Shown here one piece after another: positions 55,487 through 63,402 of a stretch of DNA of 64,000 bases (its first letter is position 1; each line of letters begins with the position of its first letter). The position numbers and the translations under genes are program-made. The DNA is from Sphingobium sp. KCTC 72723. GTDB lineage: Bacteria; Pseudomonadota; Alphaproteobacteria; Sphingomonadales; Sphingomonadaceae. Below the pieces are notes generated by a model. It made no database searches, was not told where the DNA came from, and saw only the letters and a list, made by a program, of their open reading frames with translations. The stretch spans positions 62,001 through 126,000 of the forward strand of contig NZ_CP060388.1 in the NCBI RefSeq assembly GCF_014280435.1, read 5' to 3'.

Positions 55487-56877
55487 TCGTAAGCCTCGCG
55501 ATATTTCTTCACGACCCGCAGGGCCACGATGTTGAGCAGCAGAGTGACGATGAACAGGACGAGGCCCAGCGCGAATGCGGCCAGCGTCTTGGCGCTGTCG
55601 AACTCCTGATCGCCGGTCAGCAACTGGACGATCTGGGTCGTCACGGTCGTCACGCTGGCAAAGGGATTGAGCGTCAAATTGGCGGACAGGCCAGCGGCCA
55701 TGACCACGATCATCGTCTCACCGATCGCCCGGCTGACCGCCAGCAACACGCCGCCGACCACGCCGGGAAGCGCCGCAGGGATCAGTACGCGCTTGATCGT
55801 TTCGCTGGTGGTCGCACCCATTGCCAGGCTGCCGTCGCGCATCGACTGCGGCACGGCGGCGATGCTGTCGTCGGCCATGGACGAAACGAAGGGAATGATC
55901 ATCACGCCCATGACAAGGCCAGCGGCCAGTGCGCTTTCGGAGGATGCCCCCGAAATGCCGATGAACACCGCGAAATCGCGCAGGGCAGGAGCAATGGTCA
56001 GCGCCGCGAAATAGCCATAGACGACCGTCGGCACGCCCGCGAGCATCTCCAGCGTCGGTTTCATCCATTTGCGCACGGTGGGCCGGGCATATTGGGTAAG
56101 GTAGATGGCGCTCATCAGGCCCAGCGGAATGGCGACCACCATGGCGATGATCGCGCCGATGAAGATGGTGCCCCAGAATAAAGGCACAGCACCGAACGCA
56201 TCTTCATTGCCATAGCCCATGGCCGCCGATTGCGGCGACCATTTGGTGCCGAACAGGAAGTCGATGGGGTTGACCATCGAAAAGAAGCGGAAACTTTCCC
56301 ACAATAGCGAGGAGACGATGCCCACCGTGGTCACGATGGCGAGCAGCGATGCGCCGAGCAACGTCCCCATCACCAACCGTTCGACCCGCGTGCGCGCCCG
56401 AAAGTCGGGACGGACGCGGGTGAAGGCATAAGCGCCGCCGGCAAAAGCCAGCACCAGCGCCAGCACGGCACCCGCCACGCCATATTTGCCGATGGCGGCG
56501 CGATAGGGTTCGACAAGTCCCTGCGACAACGGGTTGAATGCGCCTGACTGCGCCCCGCTGGCAATCGCGCGGGCTTCGCCCAGCACGGCCGACCGGGAAA
56601 AATCATCCATCGGCAGGCTCTGTGCCGCCGGATCGGCCAGCACGGATTGCGTCACCAGACCGGGCGACACCTGCGCCCAGACGACCAGGAAGATCGCAGC
56701 GGGCAGCACCGTCCACAACGCCACATACCAGCCATGATAGCCGGGCAGCGAGTGGACGGCATCGCGCCGCCCGGTTTCCCGCGCCACGCTCTGCAAACGC
56801 ATCGCGCGGGCGCGGGCGCTGACCCAGGCGATCGCGCCCAGGCCCGCCAGCAGCAGGAGAATTGCGGGACCAGTCAT
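55483..56877 (-). CDS. pstC: Phosphate ABC transporter permease PstC
   Basis: The second permease, 464 residues, also enlarged against about 320 in E. coli because of an N-terminal region with extra helices (about 1-150) before the core. The EAA-type loop SLAMGATTSETIKRVLIPAALPGVVGGVLLA is intact. It is separated by 7 bp from pstS and translationally coupled to pstA. Confidence 0.94.
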   Translation of the reverse strand: MTGPAILLLLAGLGAIAWVSARARAMRLQSVARETGRRDAVHSLPGYHGWYVALWTVLPAAIFLVVWAQVSPGLVTQSVLADPAAQSLPMDDFSRSAVLGEARAIASGAQSGAFNPLSQGLVEPYRAAIGKYGVAGAVLALVLAFAGGAYAFTRVRPDFRARTRVERLVMGTLLGASLLAIVTTVGIVSSLLWESFRFFSMVNPIDFLFGTKWSPQSAAMGYGNEDAFGAVPLFWGTIFIGAIIAMVVAIPLGLMSAIYLTQYARPTVRKWMKPTLEMLAGVPTVVYGYFAALTIAPALRDFAVFIGISGASSESALAAGLVMGVMIIPFVSSMADDSIAAVPQSMRDGSLAMGATTSETIKRVLIPAALPGVVGGVLLAVSRAIGETMIVVMAAGLSANLTLNPFASVTTVTTQIVQLLTGDQEFDSAKTLAAFALGLVLFIVTLLLNIVALRVVKKYREAYE

Positions 56878-56884
56878 GTCAGCC

Positions 56885-57940
56885 TTACTTCAGCTGCGAA
56901 CCGTCGAGGACGCTGAGCGCCTTGACCGTTTCCGCGCTCGCCTTGCGCACGGCGTCGGGTGCCGCGACCATGCCGCGCTTCGTCAGCGCGCCATCGGGGT
57001 TCCAGTTGGCGGCAAAGGCGTTCAGGAAACCCTGAAGGCCGGGGATCGCCGTCATATGCGCTTTCTTGGCGTAGATGTAGAGTGGCCGCGCGCCGGGATA
57101 TTGGCCGGTCGATACGGTTTCATAGGTCGCCTGAATGCCATTGATCGGCACGTCCTTCAGGCTGTCCTTATTCTCTTCAAGGAAGCTGTAGCCGAAAATG
57201 CCGACCGCGTTGGGATTGGCACCCAGCTTCTGCACGATCAGATTGTCGTTTTCACCGGAGTCGACATATTTGCCGTCTTCGCGGACGCGGGTGCAGGTCG
57301 CCTTATATTCGTCCTCATTCTTTTCCTTGAGCGCCTTCATCGCTTCGTCCGACTGGCATCCCTTTTCCAGGATCAGTTCAGCGAGCGAATCGCGCGTGCC
57401 GCTGGTGGAGGGCGGACCGAACACGGAAATGGCGATGGCGGGCAGGCTGGGGTCCACATCCTTCCAGGTCTGGGTCTTGTTCGGACCCTTGCCATAGGGA
57501 TTGGCGGCCAGCGCTTCATAGACGATCTTGGGGGTCAGCTTGTAACCGGGGCCGTTCTTGGCTTCGGCAAAGGCCAGGCCATCGACGCCGATCTGCACTT
57601 CGATGATGTCCTTGACGCCATTCTTGGCGCAATCCTCAAATTCGGACTTCTTCATGCGGCGCGACGCATTGGCGATGTCGGGATGTTGCGCACCGACGCC
57701 CGCGCAGAACAGCTTCATGCCGCCGCCGGTGCCGGTGGATTCGACGATCGGCGATTTCATGCCGGCATTGCCCTGCACGAACAGTTCGGCGACCGCCGTG
57801 GCGAAGGGATATACGGTGGAGGAGCCGACCGCGCGGATCTGGTCACGGGTCTGGCCCGCGCCGCCGCCGGATTGTTCGCCGCAACCGGCGAGTGCAAGCG
57901 CGGCGATGGCCGACGCTGTAAACAGGGCGAAATGCTTCAC
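56885..57940 (-). CDS. pstS: Periplasmic phosphate-binding protein PstS
   Basis: The high-affinity phosphate receptor, 351 residues, with a lipoprotein-type signal (LALAGCGEQ, lipobox Cys about 20). Phosphate-binding segments include AVGSSTVYPF, VESTGTGGGMKLF and SGTRDSLAELI. It has its own Pho-box-like element 84 to 116 bp upstream. Being first in the pst block after phoR, it should be the most strongly expressed gene. Confidence 0.95.
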   Translation of the reverse strand: MKHFALFTASAIAALALAGCGEQSGGGAGQTRDQIRAVGSSTVYPFATAVAELFVQGNAGMKSPIVESTGTGGGMKLFCAGVGAQHPDIANASRRMKKSEFEDCAKNGVKDIIEVQIGVDGLAFAEAKNGPGYKLTPKIVYEALAANPYGKGPNKTQTWKDVDPSLPAIAISVFGPPSTSGTRDSLAELILEKGCQSDEAMKALKEKNEDEYKATCTRVREDGKYVDSGENDNLIVQKLGANPNAVGIFGYSFLEENKDSLKDVPINGIQATYETVSTGQYPGARPLYIYAKKAHMTAIPGLQGFLNAFAANWNPDGALTKRGMVAAPDAVRKASAETVKALSVLDGSQLK

Positions 57941-58023
57941 GGGAACCTCCAGAACAATATGGCTGCGATTCGCAGGTCGCCGCCCCCCTTGTGAGGATGC
58001 GCCCTAACTACGCTTCGTCGCGC

Positions 58024-58056
58024 ATTTGTGACAGTAAGGTTTCATTTTGATGACAG
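58024..58056 (-). promoter_or_regulatory. Pho-box-like element upstream of pstS
   Basis: Read on the minus strand, CTGTCAT and CTGTCAC repeats are spaced 22 nt apart with a degenerate unit between (three 11-nt units). This is the helical spacing of PhoB boxes. It lies 84-116 bp before the pstS start in the phoR-pstS gap. Confidence 0.6.
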
Positions 58057-58107
58057 TGGCTATGAAAGGCGGAAAAGCGCGGAAATTCATTGCAGACCGT
58101 CGATGGT

Positions 58108-59361
58108 TCAGGCGCGTGCCTTGCCCGTCGCTTCTTCCGGCTCGGCGGGCGGCAACAGGACGGTGATGGTCGTGCCCTTGCCCAGCGTGCTGGCAATGTC
58201 GAACCGCCCGCGATGCCGCTCGACAATATGTTTGACGATGGCAAGGCCCAGGCCCGTGCCACCCATCGCCCGGCTACGTCCCGAATCGACGCGGTAGAAG
58301 CGTTCGGTCAGGCGGGGCAGATGGTCCGGGCCTATCCCTTCGCCCTCATCCGCGACCGCCAGCCGCGCCATGGCGCTTGGCCCTTCGTTCAGCGTGACGC
58401 GAATCGGCGTGCCGGGGCGGCCATATTTGACTGCATTGCCGATCAGGTTGTGCAGCAGCTGCGACAATTGCGCCCGGTCGCCCTGCACATTGGCGAGCGA
58501 GGGGGCTATGTCCATCTCGACGTCGCGACCGCGATCCCCATGGCTGGAGCGGAATATGCCGACGACTTCGGCAACCAGTTCGGACAGGTTCACCGCGCTG
58601 TCGGGCGCGCGATATTTCTCCGCCTCGATCCGGCTCAGGGATATGAGATCGTCGATCAACCGCTGCATCCGCCGCGCTTCGCCATCCATGATTTTCAGGA
58701 AGCGCTGGCGGGTTTCATCGTCCTTGCCCAATTCGGGGTCGGCCAGCGTTTCGATGAAGCCCAATATCCCGGCCAGCGGCGTGCGCAGTTCGTGGCTGGC
58801 ATTGGCGACGAAATCGACCCGCATCCGTTCGGCGGCATAAGCGCCGCTGCGGTCGACCAGATGAACCAGCCGCCGCGCCTGCGCCGCATCGCCAAAGGGC
58901 GCGATCCGCATCTGCCAGCGCTGGTCGCGGGTGCCAAGGCCGACCAGTTCGATCATCGCCTGGTCCGCCATCGGCCCGACATGCGACAGGCGTTCGGCAG
59001 CGGCCGGGTGGCGAATGGCGATGCGCGCATCCTCTCCCTCTATATGCGCGCCTAACAGTCGCTGCGCCGCGCGGTTCGCGCGCAGGATGCGACCCCGGTC
59101 GACCAGCATCAGCGGATCGGAAATGGCTTCCAGCAGGTCGGGGAAATCGGGCAGGTCAACCAGATCGGGCTGTTCCAAGGTAACAGGCTGCGGGTTTGCC
59201 GCCGGGACATAACCCTGCGCGCAGATCAGCAGCACGGCGATTCCCGCCAGCACCGGCAGGGCGATGGCCAGCGCCGAAGCGCCCAGCAACAGCGCGGCGC
59301 CGGTGCCGAGCAACAGCATCGCAAGCGAAGCGGTGATTTGGGAAGTGGTCAGTCGATTCAT
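58108..59361 (-). CDS. phoR: Phosphate regulon sensor kinase PhoR
   Basis: A membrane histidine kinase of 417 residues. Two N-terminal hydrophobic helices (about 10-48) precede a PAS-like domain (about 75-175), the phosphoacceptor motif ASHELRTPL with His190, and an HATPase domain with NLIGNAVKYG, DEGEGI and GGTGLGLAIVKHI. Two starts are possible, ATG at 59361 or ATG at 59388 (9 codons longer); neither has a strong ribosome site. Gene order phoR first and phoB last is noteworthy. Confidence 0.92.
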   Translation of the reverse strand: MNRLTTSQITASLAMLLLGTGAALLLGASALAIALPVLAGIAVLLICAQGYVPAANPQPVTLEQPDLVDLPDFPDLLEAISDPLMLVDRGRILRANRAAQRLLGAHIEGEDARIAIRHPAAAERLSHVGPMADQAMIELVGLGTRDQRWQMRIAPFGDAAQARRLVHLVDRSGAYAAERMRVDFVANASHELRTPLAGILGFIETLADPELGKDDETRQRFLKIMDGEARRMQRLIDDLISLSRIEAEKYRAPDSAVNLSELVAEVVGIFRSSHGDRGRDVEMDIAPSLANVQGDRAQLSQLLHNLIGNAVKYGRPGTPIRVTLNEGPSAMARLAVADEGEGIGPDHLPRLTERFYRVDSGRSRAMGGTGLGLAIVKHIVERHRGRFDIASTLGKGTTITVLLPPAEPEEATGKARA

Positions 59362-59461
59362 GGTTACCGCGCTGGATTTGTCAGGCATTTGCTGCAATGA
59401 CCTTGCCCAATAGCCTGCAATCTTTACGCTTTGGCAAGCGCGATAACGGATCAGGACGAAT

Positions 59462-59902
59462 ATGATCGAGCCTATCGGCGAACAGAACGGCGCGGAGCAG
59501 CGCGAAACGGGAATAGCGGCCGATGCGCCGAAGTCCGGTGTCGCGTCGCGTCGGCAATTGTTGATGGGCGGCGCTGCTGCCGCCTCCGCGATCGTGTCGA
59601 TCCGCCCGGCGCTGGCGAATACGGCGGCGTCGGTGCTGAACTGCACCATCCCCGTGCCGGATCAGGGACGGGCGGGCAATATGATCGCGCCCAATGGTCA
59701 GGTGGTGCCTGCTGGAACGCCGGGTGCCTTTGCCGGCACAGGACGCCCCTTCACGGGCGAACAGGTGAAACAGGCGCTGCGCGGTCGTCCGCTGCCCGGC
59801 ACCAGCTATGACCAGAATCAGGCCTATCTGAATTACATCCGCCGCCTGCAATCGGGGACGAGTGGCTTCACCTGCTTCGCTTCGCTGCAAATGCCGCGCT
59901 GA
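59462..59902 (+). CDS. Tat-exported small protein of unknown function
   Basis: A protein of 146 residues with a twin-arginine signal: Arg30-Arg31 in SRRQLLMGG, hydrophobic core, cleavage about ALA-N52/53. The mature part is 94 residues, glycine- and proline-rich, with two cysteines (Cys61 and Cys138), TGEQVKQALRGRPLPGTSYDQNQAYLNYIRRL and a short end SLQMPR. No known family recognised. It begins the plus-strand set that includes the PqqD-like and HprK-related genes, so it could be their substrate or an accessory factor; this is inference. Confidence 0.7.
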   Translation: MIEPIGEQNGAEQRETGIAADAPKSGVASRRQLLMGGAAAASAIVSIRPALANTAASVLNCTIPVPDQGRAGNMIAPNGQVVPAGTPGAFAGTGRPFTGEQVKQALRGRPLPGTSYDQNQAYLNYIRRLQSGTSGFTCFASLQMPR

Positions 59903-60023
59903 GGCGCTGGTTTTTCACGACGACTGGCCGGGTGTCACACCCGTAACGACTTGAACAGATACGGAATGTCCGCGTTGATGCCGTCGAACCCGCAAAGGTT
60001 CGATTATCACGCAAGGGCATCGC

Positions 60024-61184
60024 ATGTTCCAGTCACGCCGACCCGCGACCCGCGCATTTTCGGTCGCGGTCTATCTGTACGAGCCGGGCGATGGCGGGCT
60101 GGACCGGGTCGCAATTCTGCTGGCCAACCATCTGTTGCGGCGCGGCGTGCCAGTGGAATTGTGGATGGCGCGCACGGACGGCCCGACCGCGCATCTGATC
60201 GACCCGGCGCTGACGGTGCGCCGGGTGCCTGCGCCACAGGGTAAGCGACGCCTGGCAATGATCGCCCAGTTTCCTGCGCTGGCCGCCATGGTGCGCCGCT
60301 ATCGGCCTGATATTCTCTATTCGGCGGGCAATCAGAGCAATATGCTGGTCGCGCTCGCCGCACTGGGTAGTGCGACGCAGGCGGTGGCGCGGATTTCCAA
60401 TCCGATCATACGCCCCGGACAGGCAGGAATCGGCGCATGGGCGCGATTGCGGCGGTTCCGCGCCATTGCCCGACTGTGCGCCATGACCATCGTGATGGGC
60501 GATCATGATCGCATGTTGCTGGCGAATAGTGGTGCGATCCGGCTGTTGCCCCGGCCCACGGTAACCGTTGCGATGGAGCAGGCGCGGGCCGACCGGATGC
60601 CGCGCGATCCCGCTGCGCCGTTCCAACTGCTGATGGTCGGGCGGCTGGCGCCGCAGAAGGATCAGGCATTGGCGCTCGATGCGCTGGCACGATTGCCGCA
60701 CATGAACTGGCGGCTGACGATTGCGGGGCAGGGACCGTTGCTGGCCGATTTGCAGGCGCGGTGCCGGTCGTTGGGGCTGACCGACCGGGTGACTTTTGCC
60801 GGCTATGTCGGCGATCCCGACGATCTGGCGGCGCTGATGGGGCAGTCGGACCTGCTGCTTCAACCTTCGCGGTGGGAGGGGTTGTGCGCGACCCTGATCG
60901 AGGCGCTGGCCTGCGGGGCTGGCGTGGTCGCGACCGACAGCACGCCCAATATCCGCCCACTGCTGGCCGATGCCGGGCAGCATCCCGTAGTGCCGGTCGG
61001 TGATGTCGATGCCTTTGCCCGCGCGATCGATCGGGCGCTGTCCCACCCTGCGTCGCCCGCGCTGATGGCCAGCGCCGTCCGCGACCACTGCGTCGATCGC
61101 GCGCTCGACCTCTATTGCCGCAGTTTCGCCGCGCTGGCAGGACGATCGGAAATTCATCCAACGGCATCGCCAGCCTTTCGCTGA
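60024..61184 (+). CDS. Family 4-like glycosyltransferase
   Basis: A GT-B fold glycosyltransferase of 386 residues. The N-terminal domain starts SVAVYLYEPGDGGLDRVAILLANHLLRRGVPVELW; the C-terminal donor-binding domain contains MVGRLAPQKDQ and the E-x7-E motif PSRWEGLCATLIEALACG. It probably builds an exopolysaccharide or lipopolysaccharide. AAGGG lies 6 nt before the ATG. It sits between the Tat protein gene and the PqqD-like gene. Confidence 0.9.
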   Translation: MFQSRRPATRAFSVAVYLYEPGDGGLDRVAILLANHLLRRGVPVELWMARTDGPTAHLIDPALTVRRVPAPQGKRRLAMIAQFPALAAMVRRYRPDILYSAGNQSNMLVALAALGSATQAVARISNPIIRPGQAGIGAWARLRRFRAIARLCAMTIVMGDHDRMLLANSGAIRLLPRPTVTVAMEQARADRMPRDPAAPFQLLMVGRLAPQKDQALALDALARLPHMNWRLTIAGQGPLLADLQARCRSLGLTDRVTFAGYVGDPDDLAALMGQSDLLLQPSRWEGLCATLIEALACGAGVVATDSTPNIRPLLADAGQHPVVPVGDVDAFARAIDRALSHPASPALMASAVRDHCVDRALDLYCRSFAALAGRSEIHPTASPAFR

Positions 61185-61246
61185 TGCGTTAGGCACTTGG
61201 CTACGCCTGCGCCCTAGAGGGCGGGGTGCAACAGGGTGCCGACCAT

Positions 61247-61534
61247 ATGGAAGCAACGCAATATTATCGGGTGGATACGGGGGATGCCGTCCTGTCCTGC
61301 CCGCTCGACGACATCGTCCTGCTCTACCATATTCGGTCCGGCCAGACCCATATGGTGATCAGTCCGGTGCCGGAGATCTTGGGTCGCATGGCCGATGGCG
61401 CACCCGTTTGCGCGCGCGATATGTGCGATCGGCTGGCGCAGGATTATGATCTGGGTCCGGCGCAGGACGCACTGGCGCAGATTGGCGATCATCTCGATGC
61501 GCTGGTGGCGCTGGGGCTGGTGCGCGCGGCATGA
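61247..61534 (+). CDS. PqqD-family peptide chaperone-like protein (HprK-related kinase A system)
   Basis: A small protein of 95 residues resembling PqqD-type RiPP recognition elements: a three-strand N-terminal part (YYRVDTGDAVLSCPLDDIVLLYHIRSGQTHMVI) and helical end (LAQDYDLGPAQDALAQIGDHLDALVALGLV). In this system it occurs with HprK-related kinase A. An in-frame GTG at 61226 could add 7 residues. Its stop codon overlaps the next ATG (ATGA). Confidence 0.85.
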   Translation: MEATQYYRVDTGDAVLSCPLDDIVLLYHIRSGQTHMVISPVPEILGRMADGAPVCARDMCDRLAQDYDLGPAQDALAQIGDHLDALVALGLVRAA

Positions 61535-62394
61535 GGCATGAACTGACCCTGCGCATCGGCCCTGCGACCTTTCGCATCGGGTCTGCATGGCGCGGGCCGA
61601 TCGACCAGCTTTCGCGGCTATATGCGGTCTATCCCGACGCGGCGGGCGCCATCGCCGACTTCACCGTGCGGTTGCAGCCGACCAGTGCGATCCGCCAATG
61701 GGTCAGGCCATCCATTTTCATCACCGGCGACCATGGGTTGGCCGACGCGGCACCCATGCGCCTGTCGCACGGCCTGCTGGCAGCGGAAATGGGTATGAAC
61801 CTGCAAATGGCGCTGGGCTGGCGGCGGCACCTGCTGCTCCATGCGTCGAGCGTGGAGAAGGACGGGCGGGTGCTGGTGATGACCGGCGAATCGGGTTCGG
61901 GCAAATCCACGCTGGCAGCGCTGCTGGGCGAGCGCGGCTGGCGATTGATGGGCGATGAATTTGCGCTGCTGGACATGGCAACAGGCGCGATCATGCCGTT
62001 TCCGCGCCTCGTCAGCTTGAAGAACCGGGCTATCGACGTGGTGTCGGGGCAGGTGGGCGAAGGGCGGATGGGACCGTTGCTGGCCGCCACCGCCAAGGGC
62101 GATATTCGCCACATGGTGCCGCGCGCCGACGCGGTCGCACGAATGGACGAAGGCGGGATGCCCGCCTTGTTGCTGTTCCCGCGTTTTGGCCATGATCGTG
62201 ATGTGCGGCCAGTGGGGCAGGCGGAAATCTTCATGCGGTTGACGCAGGCATCGACCAACTATGTCGCGCTGGGGGAGGCCGGCTTTACCGCGCTGACCCG
62301 ATTTGTGCGTGGCGTCCCCGCGCGCGCGATCGACTTTCCGACCGGGGACGATGCCATCGCCATGGTAGAGCGGCTTTGGGAGGAAATGGCGTGA
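61531..62394 (+). CDS. HprK-related kinase A
   Basis: A protein of 287 residues homologous to the catalytic part of HPr kinase/phosphorylase. The P-loop is GESGSGKST (119-127) with LLHASSVEKDGRVLVMTG before it and GDEFALLD (141-148) after it. The HPr-interacting C-terminal helices differ and there is no HPr gene here, so the phosphorylation target is not HPr of sugar control. Translational coupling on both sides (ATGA and GTGA) fixes it in the PqqD-kinase-nucleotidyltransferase set. Confidence 0.9.
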   Translation: MRHELTLRIGPATFRIGSAWRGPIDQLSRLYAVYPDAAGAIADFTVRLQPTSAIRQWVRPSIFITGDHGLADAAPMRLSHGLLAAEMGMNLQMALGWRRHLLLHASSVEKDGRVLVMTGESGSGKSTLAALLGERGWRLMGDEFALLDMATGAIMPFPRLVSLKNRAIDVVSGQVGEGRMGPLLAATAKGDIRHMVPRADAVARMDEGGMPALLLFPRFGHDRDVRPVGQAEIFMRLTQASTNYVALGEAGFTALTRFVRGVPARAIDFPTGDDAIAMVERLWEEMA

Positions 62395-63380
62395 GCGCGG
62401 CGCTGCTGGTGCGCGCGCTGCGCGATCCTGCGTCGGTTGCGGGGCTGGATGCGGCGGGCTGGAACGGCCTGATCGCAGCGGCGCGGGCCGAGCGGCTGAT
62501 CGCCACGCTGGCCGTGCAGATTGAGGGTTTGCCGGTGCCGGATGCGGTCGAACCAATGCTGGCCGACGCCCGGCTGGACGCTGCGCGGGAAGCGCGGCAG
62601 GCCTTGTGGGAAGCGGACCGGGCGGCGCAGGCGTTACGCGCGCTCGACGTGCGGGTCGTGCTGCTCAAGGGGACGGCCTATGCCGCGGCGGGGCTGAAGG
62701 CGGGCGCAGGGCGCTTCATTGGCGACCTCGACATATTGGTGCCGCGCGACCGGCTGGACGCAGTCGAACAGGCCTTGTTCGCGGCGGGATGGGAATGGGC
62801 CAAGCCCGATCCCTATGACGACGCCTATTATCGCCAATGGATGCACGAACTCCCCCCGATGATCCACGCGACGCGCGACCGGATGATCGATGTGCATCAC
62901 ACGATATTGCCGCTGACCGCGCGCCCAAGGCCCGATGCAGCGACGCTGATCGCAGCGGCGGAACCCGCAGGCAACGGCTTATATATGCTGTCGGCGGAGG
63001 ATCGCGTCTGCCACGCAGTCGCGCATATGCTGGCCGACGGGGATTTGCAGGGCGGATTGCGCAACCTCTGGGACATATATGGCTTGCTGGCGGAGGCGGA
63101 CCCGGCAGCGCTGGATCGTCGCGTGGCGATCCATGGGCTTGCCGCGCATGTGCGGCAGGCGCGCAGACTGGCGGCGTCGCTGTATGGCGCGGGCGCGCGG
63201 TTGACGCTTTGGGATCGCGCGGTGCGGGCGCGGTTGCTGGCGCGCGATGGCTGGGGCCGCGAAACGCGCAAGGCACTGGTGTTCGCCTTCTTCGTCCGCT
63301 CGCACTGGCTGCGGATGCCGCCGCTGATGCTGGCGCGGCATTTATGGACCAAATGGCGCAAGGGGCATCGACCACAATAG
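62391..63380 (+). CDS. Nucleotidyltransferase-fold protein (NTP_transf_5)
   Basis: A protein of 329 residues with an uncharacterised nucleotidyltransferase-like fold. The likely metal motif GDLDILV (about 112-118) follows LKGTAYAAAGLKAGAGRF. The C-terminal two thirds is helical. It starts at GTG 62391 overlapping the kinase stop codon, with GGGAGGA upstream. Family members occur with sphingomonad polysaccharide and PqqD-like genes; the substrate is unknown. Confidence 0.85.
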   Translation: MSAALLVRALRDPASVAGLDAAGWNGLIAAARAERLIATLAVQIEGLPVPDAVEPMLADARLDAAREARQALWEADRAAQALRALDVRVVLLKGTAYAAAGLKAGAGRFIGDLDILVPRDRLDAVEQALFAAGWEWAKPDPYDDAYYRQWMHELPPMIHATRDRMIDVHHTILPLTARPRPDAATLIAAAEPAGNGLYMLSAEDRVCHAVAHMLADGDLQGGLRNLWDIYGLLAEADPAALDRRVAIHGLAAHVRQARRLAASLYGAGARLTLWDRAVRARLLARDGWGRETRKALVFAFFVRSHWLRMPPLMLARHLWTKWRKGHRPQ

Positions 63381-63402
63381 ACTGTGGCCGATGCCAACAC
63401 CC

